Notes under the pieces: generated by a model
Told to the model about the DNA's origin: nothing
Database searches by the model: none
The model's input: only the letters and a program-made list of their open reading frames with translations
Translations under genes and position numbers: made by a program
Assembly: GCF_038443385.1 (NCBI RefSeq)
Contig: NZ_CP151726.1
Location: 8,494,001 to 8,558,000, forward strand
DNA length: 64,000 bases
Origin: Stieleria varia
Lineage (GTDB): Bacteria > Planctomycetota > Planctomycetia > Pirellulales > Pirellulaceae
Reading direction: 5' to 3'
Shown: positions 38,601 to 46,738 of the stretch, one piece after another
Position numbering within the stretch: position 1 is the first letter of the stretch
Layout of the letters: the number at the start of each line of letters is the position of its first letter

Positions 38601-41600
38601 TCTTCGGTGCCCGCGCTGCCGCGTCCCAGATCGCCGGTTTCGTTGCTCGCCGCATCGCTGGGCAGGTCGTCCGCGATGTTGCTGTCGTCTCCGGTAAAGA
38701 TCAATTCGCCGGCGGCATTGAAGACGTGCAGTGCGACGTTGCTACGCGCAAAGTTTGACGCGTAGTCCAAGTCGAACACCGTCGAGAAATACTCAGGTGA
38801 GTCAACAACGTCGTCATACCGAATTTCGAACCGATACCAGTCCACATCGGTCGAACTGTCGATCACGCCCGCAATCGATTTGGCCAATCGGTCACTTTGC
38901 AGTGGCCCCACGTCGAGCGAAGTCGCGTCGTCGGCCGTTCCGAAGTAACCCAGTGCCTGCGCATCGGCCAACAGATCGTTGGTTTGCGAGGTCTCGTACT
39001 CCTCACCGGTCAAGGGCGAGTGGAACGGCTGTCCGATGATTTGCAAACCGTTGGTCGCATAACGGATGTCTGCCAATTTCACCTGGGTACCGGCCGATTC
39101 GTCCGCTTCACGCAATCGAACCTGCAGTTGATACGATCCCTTGGTCAAACCGTCAAAAATCTCAATGTCGTTTGCGGGGTCACCGAACACCAGGGTGTTG
39201 AAATCCAACGGATTGGCTGTGTTGCTACTGCGGACACGAATGTGATACAGATTTCGCGTGCCTGTTTCACCCGGCAAACGAACTCGCATCCCCGCGTCTT
39301 TCGCGTTCGTCGAGTAAACGTCTTGCAATTGCGAGTTGAGCAATACCGCAGTGGTTGACGTCGTCACCGTCGTGCCGAACACACCAACGCTGGAGAGCTG
39401 GATATCCGCCGGTTGTCTGCCGACAAAGAATCGATCGTCAAAACGAACGTCCAAGACAAATGCACCACCCGCCGCCAGAACGGTCGTTCCGTTGGGACCA
39501 TAGGTTCGCTCGATCCGTCGTTGCAAGGTGACATTCACTACTCCCAACTCTTGCGCAAAGCTGTCCAGCGCCCGCTCGATTGCTTCGGCCGGATCCGCCA
39601 AGAAGACGCTGACGGGAATCAAAACGGCGTCCTCTGGCTCAGCGCCATCAATGCTGATGGTCAAATTTCCACCGGTCGCATCAACGATCGATTCGCTGAT
39701 GGTCAAACGCTGAGTGACCACACGCTGTTCGACCACCGACAAGGGACGCGCCGCGTCTGGATCGATTCGTGAGTCCGAGTAAATAGCCGCCGAATTGGTT
39801 TCGGCGAGGATTGAATCGTTGGATGCGGCCAAGACAAGACCGTTTGCATCCACCAACTCGATGACCGAGTCCAAGCTTTGGGCCGTACCATCGATGTCAA
39901 ACCAAACCTCTGTTCCGCTCTCGGCGATGAACGAGTAGACATCCACGTCGGTGCGTGTGCTGATCGTTCCGTCGACGACAAAGCCGAGTCGACGATTTTC
40001 GTCCCCCGCTTGCTCACGTGGTGCCAACTCTCCCAGGAACTGAGACTGACTGGGGATCGAATTGGAGTCAAAGACCGTCGTGCGAACAGGCTCGGTTTCG
40101 GTGAACGCTGCCACATTGCGATCATCGGCACCTTCGCGAATGATCACACCTTCCCAAAGTCCCGATGCGATTTCTGATCCTGCAGGAGTGGAGGTCGGAT
40201 CCTCCGCAATCAATTCCAGGAAACTGGTCACGCGTGCCGTCGTCGCGTCTGGATCAACACTCCATGCCAGTGCCGTGGTGACATCGTTGGGTCCCCAGAT
40301 GGTCCCAAAAATCGGATCTGCGGTGGCCGGCAAATCGACCAAGTCGATCGTACCTGGCACTGAGAAGGCTTGGTTGCCGGCAAGGATGGCGGTTTGCAGG
40401 TCGTTGAATTGGTCGGCTGCCCATCCCAGGTAAGTCGCATTGATCTGATTGACACCATCGTTGGTGTAATAACCGCCTTGCGAAAAACCGATTCCTTCGA
40501 CACCGTCAATCGTGAACACACGGAAGTCGGCAGCACCCGGCGTTCCCGTGATGAACATCAGGTCATCGTTCGGCAGATTGACGTCTTCATCCAGATACGA
40601 CGCAACTTGGATATCACCGAGTCCGTTTCCGCCAACGGGAACACCAAATTCCAGCGAGGTGAACAGAATCGGTACGCCATCCATGAAGGTTGACGTGGCG
40701 ATCCAAGTGACCGAGCCGTTGGCTCCCTGAAAGAACCCGCGACTCTCGACGACATCATCGGCAATCAATGTCGCGGCCTGAGTGATGTTCGTCCCGCTCA
40801 GGGGCAAGGTGGCGCCATTGGCGGTGATGAATGTGTTGTACGAGAAGATCAAATCTTGAGCGAGCAACGCTTGCCCAGTAACCGAGTCCGTGACCGTCAC
40901 ATCGGAGTCACCGATTCCCAATTCATTTCCGTCACCGACAGTGGCTTCAAAGAATCCGGGCGTGTTGGGGTCCACGTCGTTGTCGATGGTCGTTCCGTTG
41001 TTGACTTCCGGTCCGGTGGGCAAGCGAATGAATCCGCCGCCGGTCTGCTGGGATTCGATTCCCGCGTCTTGCAATCCATCGTTGTTCGTGTCCAGTTGTG
41101 GACGACCATTGATATCGAAACCGGCCCCGGACGCATCGTCCGCCAAGGTGGTCAACACGACAGGGAAATCCGCGTGACCCATGATCTGCAACGATCCGCC
41201 AATCCGATCGGGGATGTCTCGTAGCTGATCTCCAGAGCCCAAGAGATTTCCGCCCACGACGATACTGGCCGGCTCGTCACCCGAGAGGAACTTGACCACC
41301 AAACTACCGCGCGCGTCACTTTCCAAACGCAATCCGCCGTAGATGTGCTGGTTGGGGACTTCAATGGTTTCCGTCACGACGTGCACCACGTCGACGTCGT
41401 CCCACACGCCTTCAGTTGTCAGTTGACCGCCGCGGACCGTCATGCCGTTGATGGCGTTGCCCGTCATCGTGTTTTCTTGAATCAATGGCCCCGAGTTGCC
41501 CGAGACCTCAAACAAATCGATCTGACCGATCGAGCGGCCATGGTCGACCACTTCGCCCAGACTCAGCGAGTTGACGTCGAACGACAAAGCTTCCGCCGTT

Positions 41601-44600
41601 CCGGTCAAGAAATCGTTGTCCACGATGATCGGCTGCGAAGCTCGCACGAACACGGTCCCCGGTGCATTGTCGTCACGACCGACACGTGTGCCGTTCTGAG
41701 TCCCGTCGGCGAACCGACCGCTGCCGTTTTGCTCCAAACGGCTGTTTGTCAGCCGCAAGTCCGCTTGATGAACCTCGATCGCATTGAACGCAGCAAATCC
41801 GCCTTCGACACGCGTTGTACCGCCACCACCGGCGATCACCGCATTGTCCAAACTGGCCGATGCACCTTGGCCGATGTACAAACCGCCCCAGTCACCGGGG
41901 TTGATTTCGCCGAACTCGCCTCGATCATTGGTATCAAACGTGCCGCTGCCGCCGTAACGCTGGTCTTCCAATCCGGTGATCACGATCGGCAGGGAGGGTG
42001 AACCTTCGGCTTTGAAGTTCGCCCCGAAGCGAGCTTCGATTCGCGCGCCGTCGATTTTCAGGACCGTTCCTGGATCGATCACCAGGCTCGCATCGAGCCG
42101 ACTACGCAACACGTTTGCGTTGTCGTTCAACAACAGCGTGCCGATTGCCACGCGATCGACAAAACTGGTGCTGCTGGCATTGAGCTGCGACACCAGTCGA
42201 TACTCGCCAGGCAATTGAGTCGCTGGATCGACCAACGCGCGATACAAACGACGGGAAACGAACCCGCTGTTTTGAGCAACCGCGGGCAACTGAGTCAACT
42301 GAATCGCGCCCGTGCTGGTCAAGGTCGCGGTCACGGTCGGCTGGCTGGCCGCCGATTCCAAACCATCGGAACTGACATTCGTCAATCGGTAAACGTAGGT
42401 CCCCGGTGCAACATTGCCGTTGGTGGTCGGAGTCGTTCGAATCAGGAACGATGACGGCGCATCGGACTGAATGATCGGTCCGCCCGGCGATCCATCGATC
42501 ACCAAGTTTTCCGTCAATACGTGCGCAATGTCGGTGTCGTCAAACCGTGCATTCTTGCTGACGGTTTCCAATGACTGACCACTACGTGTGGAGAGCCGTA
42601 TGAACAAACCGTTGATCGAGTTGTCGATCACGGTGTTGCCGTGGATCTCTGGACCGATTCGTGTGTAGTCCGGTGTGAACGGACTGACGCTCTGGAACTG
42701 ATTGTCGGTGAAACGGGTCTCGGCAAACGTGTCCGGAGTCGCTGCCATCGCCGCGTCCGCACTATTTCTGATGTCCGTGTTGATGATCGTTGGTCGTGTG
42801 ATCGACATTTCGACCGGCGAAATCACCACCTGCTGGCCACCGATCGAAACCGCTCCACCACCGTATCGCATGTCTGCGTACTGCAAGTGATTCAAGAAAA
42901 CGGCTTCGTTCTCTCGATTGCGTCGCAACTCGTCGGCAGTGTCCAAATCTCCACGGAAATCGATTCCACCCCAATCACCGGGCCGCGGCGCGGGCGTGAA
43001 CTGCGAAACATTACCCGCACCGACGGTATCGTCGTTGATGCTGGTGAAATAAACGCTACCAGGGATGATCGCGTTGGCCGCGTCGCGTATCGGTAAACCG
43101 TTGTTGGAAACGATCGAAGGCGTTCCCAACACTTGCAACGATGAATCGCTCAAATCGATCAGCGGTGAAACGCTGCCGACGCCCACGCGGGCACGATTGA
43201 ATTTCAACACCGCACCGGAATCGATCACCATGTGCACGCCTTGAGGCAAATCCAACGTCGTACCGTCGGCTAAAGGCAACGCGTTGTTGGTGAATCCGAT
43301 TTGGTAGCTGAAATTGTCGGCAGGCGTTTCCAGCTTGCCATCCAGACCGCCGTTGCCCACCACGCGGATCGTGTCTCCGGGCTGGGCCGCTGCAATGGCT
43401 TGATCGATTTCGCGATATGGGTTTCCTACCGTCCCAATCAAACCGCCGGGCACCGACACCGCAGCCTTGTCAACGTACAAGGTGTTGTTGGGATCTGCCG
43501 GGACGAACCAGAAATCAAAGTCGCCACCGGGTCGGCCGTCACTGTCACCATCCAGGGGAACGCCGGTTGTGTCGGTGATGAAGTCCGCTGTGTCGGGCGT
43601 GAACTCGACACGCAACTCATAGGCACCCTCGGACAATCCGCCAAAACCGGTACCCGGAATCGTGGGATCGTACTCGTCATTTCCCTTGGCACTGACGCCG
43701 ATCATGTACTCACCGGGTTGCACCCGAATACGAATCAGCGAGTCATTGCTGAAATAGTCATCGTTCTGCGCAAGCTCAACGAACGAGCCTGTCCCGTCCG
43801 CGCGATAAAGCCTCAAATGGCTGTCCAGCAAACTTGGGCTACCCAAACGCTCCGCAATCGTTTCCACATTCAATTCACCAGCCGTGTCGACCGTGAATCG
43901 ATACATGTCGATGTCCAGACTCTCGGGACGATACAAGTACTGGCCATGCAGGATGTCAGCGATACTTGGATACGCGGGCTCGTTGTCCGTACCGGGAGTG
44001 AAAATGAAGTTCGTGCTCTGGGTCACCGGTTGAGGCAAGTCATTGGCATAGCCGTATCCGAGCAACTGTCCCACAGCGAACATCGCCCCGCGAAAGAACT
44101 CACCGCCGAACTGGTCGTCGATGGACTCGTCAAAGTCCTGGAAGTCCATCACGGCCAAGTCGTCAATGCCGTCGCCATCGCGATCGCCCGTCACCACCGC
44201 GACGCCGCCGTCACCGCTGAAGGCACCAGGGTCGCCACCGTACAAATCGCCGACGGAGAATGTGAAGTATGCGTCGCTGGTCGGCTCCCCATCGACTTCG
44301 ACAAACGTCACGCCGAGGTATTCGCTGAACAGCTGAATCGCCTCGCGAACCCGAACCTTCTGCTCTTCACTGATGATATTGAAATACGTCGTGTCGTTGA
44401 CGATTCCAGGACGCGAGGGATCGTCACCGAGATAGGACGGGGCAAAGTCATACTGAATGACCGAGATCCCATCGATGGTGTCCGGACCGCCTCGGACATA
44501 GTCCAATGGAACCGTGCGGTCCAAACGCCCGATGTCTTCCGGGCGAATCTCTCGGACGCCGTCGACGTTGGGGCCGGGCAAGTCCAAACCGTAACTCGTA

Positions 44601-46306
44601 CGATTGACAATCTCGCTGGTCAATCGAGCCGAACGCGTCGTCGTGGCGTTGGAGGTACTCCATTGGCTGTTCAGATTGAACGCGGTGCCGAAACTGTCGC
44701 CGGGCTCGACCACATTGTTCTGATTGAGCACCAAATTCACTTCGGTCGGCCGCGCCGGCAAGTTTTCTCTCGTACCGATTCGCAAACGCGCCGCGCCGGG
44801 CAAGAACCGCGGGGGAACATTGGTGTCGTTCGGATCAGGAATCCGTGACAGTGGCCGCGAAAAGTTCAGCGTCGCAATGTTGGTGATGTTGCTGTACACC
44901 ACCGACGTCGGACGAATGATCGTGTCGTCCGTGTTGTCCGCCGTGTCGTTGGTAAAGATCAGCTGATAGAAACTGGGATCTTGCGCCAGCGTTGCATTGA
45001 GTTCGTCATCGTTGAAGTGGACTTCGATCTTGCCCGTTTCAGGACTCAACGTCCCATCGGGATTTCGACGAATCGGCTCAGGCACCACCGCAGCGACTTG
45101 CGTGCCCAGATTGATCAAGAAACGGCGTGTCAAGTCGGTGCCATCTTGGAACGCTTCACCCGCCTCGTTTCGCAACGCAAATTGACCGGTACCCAAGATG
45201 TCGATCTGGTAGATGTCGTCGGGCAACGGCTCCTTGAATCGGAAGATGACCTCCCGTGCCGTATCACCCAAGCCGACAAATCCCGGAGTCACCACGACAT
45301 CACTCACACCGCTGAGTGTCAACGGCGAATAGGCAGTCGACAACGCACCGATGCCGAATGTTTCGTCTCCTTCCTGAAGCGATGCTTCGACCAGCAAGGA
45401 CGCTTGTGGGTTGTTGTTGATCGCGTCGATCAAATCTCGGACATTGGTCGGGTCGGCCGCGAAACTGTTGAGCTGAATCCGGATCACCTGATCAGTCACC
45501 ACGATGACCGGGTTCGCCGTTGCACCAAAGTTACGCTGCTCAAATCGCAACTCGATCCCGCGACCATCCTCGCCCGGAATCTGAGATACAAACCTCGCAC
45601 GCACCGCACCATTGGACCCAAAGTCCGTGACCGCTTGCGCAGCGTTGGCACCACTGAGCACCAACGACTCGCCCGCCACCTGAGCGGCACTGATTTGAGT
45701 CAATCCGGCTCCGCTGACTTGGATCACTTCGATCAACCCGCTCGCTTCGGGATGATTGGCAACCGCAGAAATCAATCCGCCCACCGTGCTCGGACGCTGG
45801 GTGTTGCTGTTGACACTGATCGTGACCGTCCGGCCGTTGACCGTGACGACGGGAACCGATGAGTTCTGGCGAAAGGATGACTCAAAATTGACGGTGATGC
45901 CGTTGCCCAAACTTCCTGTCTGAATCGCGCGAAACTCCACCAACGCCGCGCCGCCCGTGCCGACATCGCTGCTCGCCGATGCAGACTCAAAGACGCCGTC
46001 CTCGCCAGCACGCGTGATCCGAATCGCGGACAACGTGTCAGGATCCAAGATCGAATTGTCGTCGAACTGGAACACCAACTCGCGTGGCGTCACGTTCAAA
46101 ACCGTGCCGTCGTTGAGCAATGCTCCCTCATTGGGCTGTACGCCCACGAGCTCCGGACCAGCAAGCAACTGCCGGGTTTCCAAATTCTCAACCAGTGATC
46201 TTCGCTTCTCCAATCGGGAGCGTCGCAATCGATCTTGGCTCACCCGCCGTGCGGTGCCTTGAGCGAACAAACGTTTACGAGAGGGCGAAGGTTTGCGGAG
46301 CGTCAT
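29681..46306 (-). CDS. Giant secreted multidomain dockerin protein (~5,541 residues)
   Basis: One uninterrupted frame of 16.6 kb. ATG 46306 is preferred over the open extension to 46489, because it places the LEPR-XLL motif NLETRQLLAG at residues 41-50 after an Arg-rich leader. Order: repeated beta modules with AINNNPQASLLVEA-type helices (to about 400); a metzincin-like domain (about 640-760) without zinc ligands; a PPC-like domain (DIDMYRFTVDTAGELNV, about 800); parallel beta-helix-like stretches (about 1,000-1,700); further PPC-like domains (DVDVYSFIAESGTEVWF; DVDWYRFEI; DVDLYRLNVTRGT); FDGSxxRTFELDS modules; a GEVED domain (GDAPAPYASL ... EIEDYRVFVSN) near 5,250-5,390; and dockerin repeats near 5,400-5,470 (DVNNSGATTPLDALQII). 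Probably a surface or matrix protein; its exact job is unknown. Confidence 0.85.
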   Translation of the reverse strand: MTLRKPSPSRKRLFAQGTARRVSQDRLRRSRLEKRRSLVENLETRQLLAGPELVGVQPNEGALLNDGTVLNVTPRELVFQFDDNSILDPDTLSAIRITRAGEDGVFESASASSDVGTGGAALVEFRAIQTGSLGNGITVNFESSFRQNSSVPVVTVNGRTVTISVNSNTQRPSTVGGLISAVANHPEASGLIEVIQVSGAGLTQISAAQVAGESLVLSGANAAQAVTDFGSNGAVRARFVSQIPGEDGRGIELRFEQRNFGATANPVIVVTDQVIRIQLNSFAADPTNVRDLIDAINNNPQASLLVEASLQEGDETFGIGALSTAYSPLTLSGVSDVVVTPGFVGLGDTAREVIFRFKEPLPDDIYQIDILGTGQFALRNEAGEAFQDGTDLTRRFLINLGTQVAAVVPEPIRRNPDGTLSPETGKIEVHFNDDELNATLAQDPSFYQLIFTNDTADNTDDTIIRPTSVVYSNITNIATLNFSRPLSRIPDPNDTNVPPRFLPGAARLRIGTRENLPARPTEVNLVLNQNNVVEPGDSFGTAFNLNSQWSTSNATTTRSARLTSEIVNRTSYGLDLPGPNVDGVREIRPEDIGRLDRTVPLDYVRGGPDTIDGISVIQYDFAPSYLGDDPSRPGIVNDTTYFNIISEEQKVRVREAIQLFSEYLGVTFVEVDGEPTSDAYFTFSVGDLYGGDPGAFSGDGGVAVVTGDRDGDGIDDLAVMDFQDFDESIDDQFGGEFFRGAMFAVGQLLGYGYANDLPQPVTQSTNFIFTPGTDNEPAYPSIADILHGQYLYRPESLDIDMYRFTVDTAGELNVETIAERLGSPSLLDSHLRLYRADGTGSFVELAQNDDYFSNDSLIRIRVQPGEYMIGVSAKGNDEYDPTIPGTGFGGLSEGAYELRVEFTPDTADFITDTTGVPLDGDSDGRPGGDFDFWFVPADPNNTLYVDKAAVSVPGGLIGTVGNPYREIDQAIAAAQPGDTIRVVGNGGLDGKLETPADNFSYQIGFTNNALPLADGTTLDLPQGVHMVIDSGAVLKFNRARVGVGSVSPLIDLSDSSLQVLGTPSIVSNNGLPIRDAANAIIPGSVYFTSINDDTVGAGNVSQFTPAPRPGDWGGIDFRGDLDTADELRRNRENEAVFLNHLQYADMRYGGGAVSIGGQQVVISPVEMSITRPTIINTDIRNSADAAMAATPDTFAETRFTDNQFQSVSPFTPDYTRIGPEIHGNTVIDNSINGLFIRLSTRSGQSLETVSKNARFDDTDIAHVLTENLVIDGSPGGPIIQSDAPSSFLIRTTPTTNGNVAPGTYVYRLTNVSSDGLESAASQPTVTATLTSTGAIQLTQLPAVAQNSGFVSRRLYRALVDPATQLPGEYRLVSQLNASSTSFVDRVAIGTLLLNDNANVLRSRLDASLVIDPGTVLKIDGARIEARFGANFKAEGSPSLPIVITGLEDQRYGGSGTFDTNDRGEFGEINPGDWGGLYIGQGASASLDNAVIAGGGGTTRVEGGFAAFNAIEVHQADLRLTNSRLEQNGSGRFADGTQNGTRVGRDDNAPGTVFVRASQPIIVDNDFLTGTAEALSFDVNSLSLGEVVDHGRSIGQIDLFEVSGNSGPLIQENTMTGNAINGMTVRGGQLTTEGVWDDVDVVHVVTETIEVPNQHIYGGLRLESDARGSLVVKFLSGDEPASIVVGGNLLGSGDQLRDIPDRIGGSLQIMGHADFPVVLTTLADDASGAGFDINGRPQLDTNNDGLQDAGIESQQTGGGFIRLPTGPEVNNGTTIDNDVDPNTPGFFEATVGDGNELGIGDSDVTVTDSVTGQALLAQDLIFSYNTFITANGATLPLSGTNITQAATLIADDVVESRGFFQGANGSVTWIATSTFMDGVPILFTSLEFGVPVGGNGLGDIQVASYLDEDVNLPNDDLMFITGTPGAADFRVFTIDGVEGIGFSQGGYYTNDGVNQINATYLGWAADQFNDLQTAILAGNQAFSVPGTIDLVDLPATADPIFGTIWGPNDVTTALAWSVDPDATTARVTSFLELIAEDPTSTPAGSEIASGLWEGVIIREGADDRNVAAFTETEPVRTTVFDSNSIPSQSQFLGELAPREQAGDENRRLGFVVDGTISTRTDVDVYSFIAESGTEVWFDIDGTAQSLDSVIELVDANGLVLAASNDSILAETNSAAIYSDSRIDPDAARPLSVVEQRVVTQRLTISESIVDATGGNLTISIDGAEPEDAVLIPVSVFLADPAEAIERALDSFAQELGVVNVTLQRRIERTYGPNGTTVLAAGGAFVLDVRFDDRFFVGRQPADIQLSSVGVFGTTVTTSTTAVLLNSQLQDVYSTNAKDAGMRVRLPGETGTRNLYHIRVRSSNTANPLDFNTLVFGDPANDIEIFDGLTKGSYQLQVRLREADESAGTQVKLADIRYATNGLQIIGQPFHSPLTGEEYETSQTNDLLADAQALGYFGTADDATSLDVGPLQSDRLAKSIAGVIDSSTDVDWYRFEIRYDDVVDSPEYFSTVFDLDYASNFARSNVALHVFNAAGELIFTGDDSNIADDLPSDAASNETGDLGRGSAGTEDPYIGTVELREGTYFMAISNASQLPQPLDQYFNRNSANPLLRLEPIQALNRIASQDDFSDGQILPPSVETVLFDSSSIEQYSFDDVLLYVNTGSDLFIVNPFTGESYGRVGSFQDEINDIAFRSNGELFGYTDYFQSPPGDNQWSYARIGTGDALVTEISVGGGIQTRHDTVGDIDIILDNFSDDGLSVEAIAIREFQGSEDGFLVGNRPIDRTGAIGGLEYYQNILYEFDEVTGDIIGPTYDLDERFAGAGTTRREIGQINTVAPPTAAARQLGISDATEVNINGLATATIVDGDAFTLDDGTNTFTFEFDQGFTLTANGGTILDEDSIVINNAFVFEFNVGAAISIDEAFPGGNLQSGDTLSITGSNSVVTTFQFLGEGDTAAVGNIGVRIEDQLQTPLPAATIAANLVGLINTNVADADAILNGTTIEFGELVGQIGSTGLGVTVLGNNGISNSNAIGVQIGRTTDPEVIIDALAEAMRSVGVVVSAAGNQLSLPERAGLVGSTSAAEFSAGITLSGAPGVATDNIRIGLLPTDSAAVIAQRISDAVDAATGGNITATPQGRSLQIVGADIVGTTANLTAGGVPTGGFVRGVEIINDQLYALTDTGGLFRVSTQELNTNGNRQVGTYVARSTDLVGINFSGLRAGPTSIDGAAYRDLLFGTTSSGEIYAFNTFGELQPVFAGGRSSISTGIGGTLGLDFSTLDYSLWHTTGRRGGDPGHTGGPTNSIAFNYEGSAFSGNYASNAEQPVRLNPNGVVINPRLDGEGVFGTYNFPGGAKGVLNSNEFSLEDYAAADEPVLYFNYFLNTDGVDSEPFDQDLFAEDQDNLRVYVVQSDGTAHLLASNNAARGLGLGDDEFDDPIPQADGTYLDDVDIKVQQLFDNTGTWRQARVELGDFAGQKGLTLRVEYSTGGTTQTTSPTLRAVSPDNLIDGAAFVVGGQRFEVDLAPSISLPSGSQLRAAYDAVAIPATFTIDGQTYVLNDGTFVVGPNEISVDLLPQIGATPADLSALTAADIATIVEATVRGNLPPAAVIGQLGVDFIDLPASSGTNDFIYEATPLNYPGGDAIISGNGQLEGFPGTGFSDVDLYRLNVTRGTVIQVDTDFDGNPVLGPLVRFFDEEGNVLASVDDTIRDVSEFTATFDGPVLVGLSARNNDDYDPRFLGTRAVGVTLGYSLVVNVDTPDAVTRQENLVEFFGSSVVTVGQPGLPTDPALLLVEGTRPISGVGVPISIGMTTQEVAVEIQRAIANRFTDGKLSDIPQIGLSVRLPDLTLDDAGIFADESDRYGDQFGGGVLAGARDNNSEGVFLDDFIIGFAERGEMATGSNVVSGAFISNDNPLTPVPNDPVSSLQTGTYQVEIRDASEYYDTSIVPVLVPPDQFRTFDTNERLVAGRTIVANSAANLQDGLTFSINDGRSEVEFEFDLVESNTGITPGRVGIPYTMLQVRPGTEQLDFEGTPIPGTAIIEAQSATDVARAIADAINRSDVRAVLDVRALLNSGVDAVTDARVNLFGNVVVVDQQQSLAAVEETRLRGDENRQRDSQGIILVENTRFLFNETYGVNINQNLTANVAGQVTSTALRYPRNLVELNVDSLKPGVVIQSNVFAYNGVGGLQIEGIDPAANETLSDPVSYERVVNNTFVGGTITPGTESPSETFNGVLFDQGILSFADRVVSYQPNADGSPPTAIHQTPNSALGAPDSNNRGAEPVDGQFAVSLGLGGTLTLEFTDNLLTGSGDSQADLIVFETGTIESVLVEISRDGVSFFDVGILGGLTNQLDIDAFGFGPEDRFAFVRLTDLRQDQLSPGAAAGADIDAVGALSSVPVDRYVAGGVGINVTGNAAPTLMNNVIANSETAVQLEPGTVGTVLGANTYYRNTANVAGAALGNFSEIVNPSEALFASATESVFVPAAGSSIIDSSIDSLPERFSLTTVRNPLNIPPSPVLAPRFDVNGQLRVDDPLVEPPSGLGERVFKDRGASDRGDLTGPRVTLLQPYAPGIGLGAGLATVLGAAPQAFEIQLVDGIAPADVTPGTGVDDNTVTSSSLVVFKDTIPLVEGVDYRFGYNPSTNTIRLTPIAGVWEPDSTYTIRMVDSTDAIVAAVDGVDYTDADRLIIRDSNGDSTSFEYETGIIIDVSTTLVGDVADGNTITVFDGSVERVFELDSNSNFSAQNTQVVIDPSANATQIAQALAAAINADVTLDFIATASQGRVQLTPSIAAPIAITSIPSGTLFNGNDAADGYTVTLFDGSSKRTFELDSNNSTTGTNVRVPVPPFASQAVLAQTLVNAINAEPGFDLAASIAGNRIQLAAPPAIDIGSLPAGTLSNGNDRADGYTITLFDGSVQRTFEFDSNNLASGSNVRVAVSPSATAAQLADALAEAINADPTFRLTADVLGGRIVLSGPTVLSTVTSSTGFINVVGEIGTRTGFGILVPALLNLPDPAVVDGQTFVVSRGAVTVRTFELDNDGFLTSLDPNVIPVTIPLVPTLDDIADAIVRAVGGSGLGLVPENAGFGRVFLGGDINYSVDLSNSALIELGVPGEEPTVPINVPIDQDAEQIVQIISDAIDTAALPGVNTSIFDVRVFLEGTTGVSGVGAVEVITIRDEVGNELQSNQVNGRTELTIFIGTGMDYGDAPAPYASLAANNGPRHAIDNTFSLGVTVDPDPDAQLPNVDEDDGVVLPSVFQAGFTSTVDILINNQNGRTFYLDVWFDWDQDGVFEESERTGFGSADTGRTPLFVLPLSSQGEIVVPPSAVNGETYARFRLSQVAGMGPTGDVPVGAPAFGEIEDYRVFVSNNPYQNPTNQFDVNNSGATTPLDALQIINALAEYGDRSIPLSGSNVPTFLPPFPDVNGNAVVTANDALEVLNELRRLRQAGQLNNELVGDGYVQAAPGVMASGLTALGDRLISDAVKQQEAKTEESVQEVATLPAETVSKTSVFDSPASMQLDSLVDTLAEDAASRDESGSDDENGALDAFFAQL
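31390..32230 (-). repeat. Three tandem ~80-residue modules inside the giant gene
   Basis: Three consecutive protein repeats share VTLFDGSxxRTFELDSNN, then a Val-rich strand, an AxxLAxALxxAINA helix and a strand such as GNRIQLAAP. At DNA level they lie at about 31420-31660, 31680-31920 and 31950-32220. More diverged copies of the same module occur elsewhere in the giant gene (for example near 34320 and 37660), so the protein grew by duplication. Confidence 0.7.
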
Positions 46307-46738
46307 CCAGGGGCCTCGTCTATCTGCCACGGAGGGCAACCAGTCAGGTGAACTGAGCGCGGAGAACAAACGCCGACGACTCACCCACCCATATTTCTGT
46401 GCGGAAGGAGCGATTTGATAAGCTGGAGTATTTGCGGCAAATGCGCAAATACGTGGTTCGGAGTGTAGTCCGAGCGTGTGGTTTCGCAACGTAAAACGCG
46501 TCCGGGACGCGATTCTGGTTGCAGTGGGGGGATTGTACGGAGCATACCGCCTGACCGAAATTCCAGCGACCTTGGACGGTCATGCATCGGAAAAGTTCCT
46601 CTCTTGCAAGGTTTCGCCACTCGCTGGTACCGTCGGCACGCCATCGTGCCCGCGCAACCACTAGCGAACCCCGCCAGCGGCTACAGCCATCTACTCCGTT
46701 GGTGGTTGGATTTCACATCAGTCAGGAAGACGAACGTT
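46307..46738. promoter_or_regulatory. Divergent region between the giant gene and the TPR lipoprotein gene
   Basis: 432 bases upstream of both genes. Open frames extend into it from both sides, but the conserved protein starts lie outside. An AGGAAG ribosome binding site stands about 11 bases before ATG 46739. No repeat or clear promoter box was recognised. Confidence 0.4.

Noticed and set aside
43301-44848. 515-codon plus-strand open frame inside the giant gene
   Set aside because: Fully antisense to the giant gene, which shows clear domains on the minus strand; the plus frame has none.
46307-46489. 61-codon N-terminal extension of the giant protein
   Set aside because: The LEPR-XLL leader fits ATG 46306; the extension lacks similarity and would be unlike the two sister proteins.
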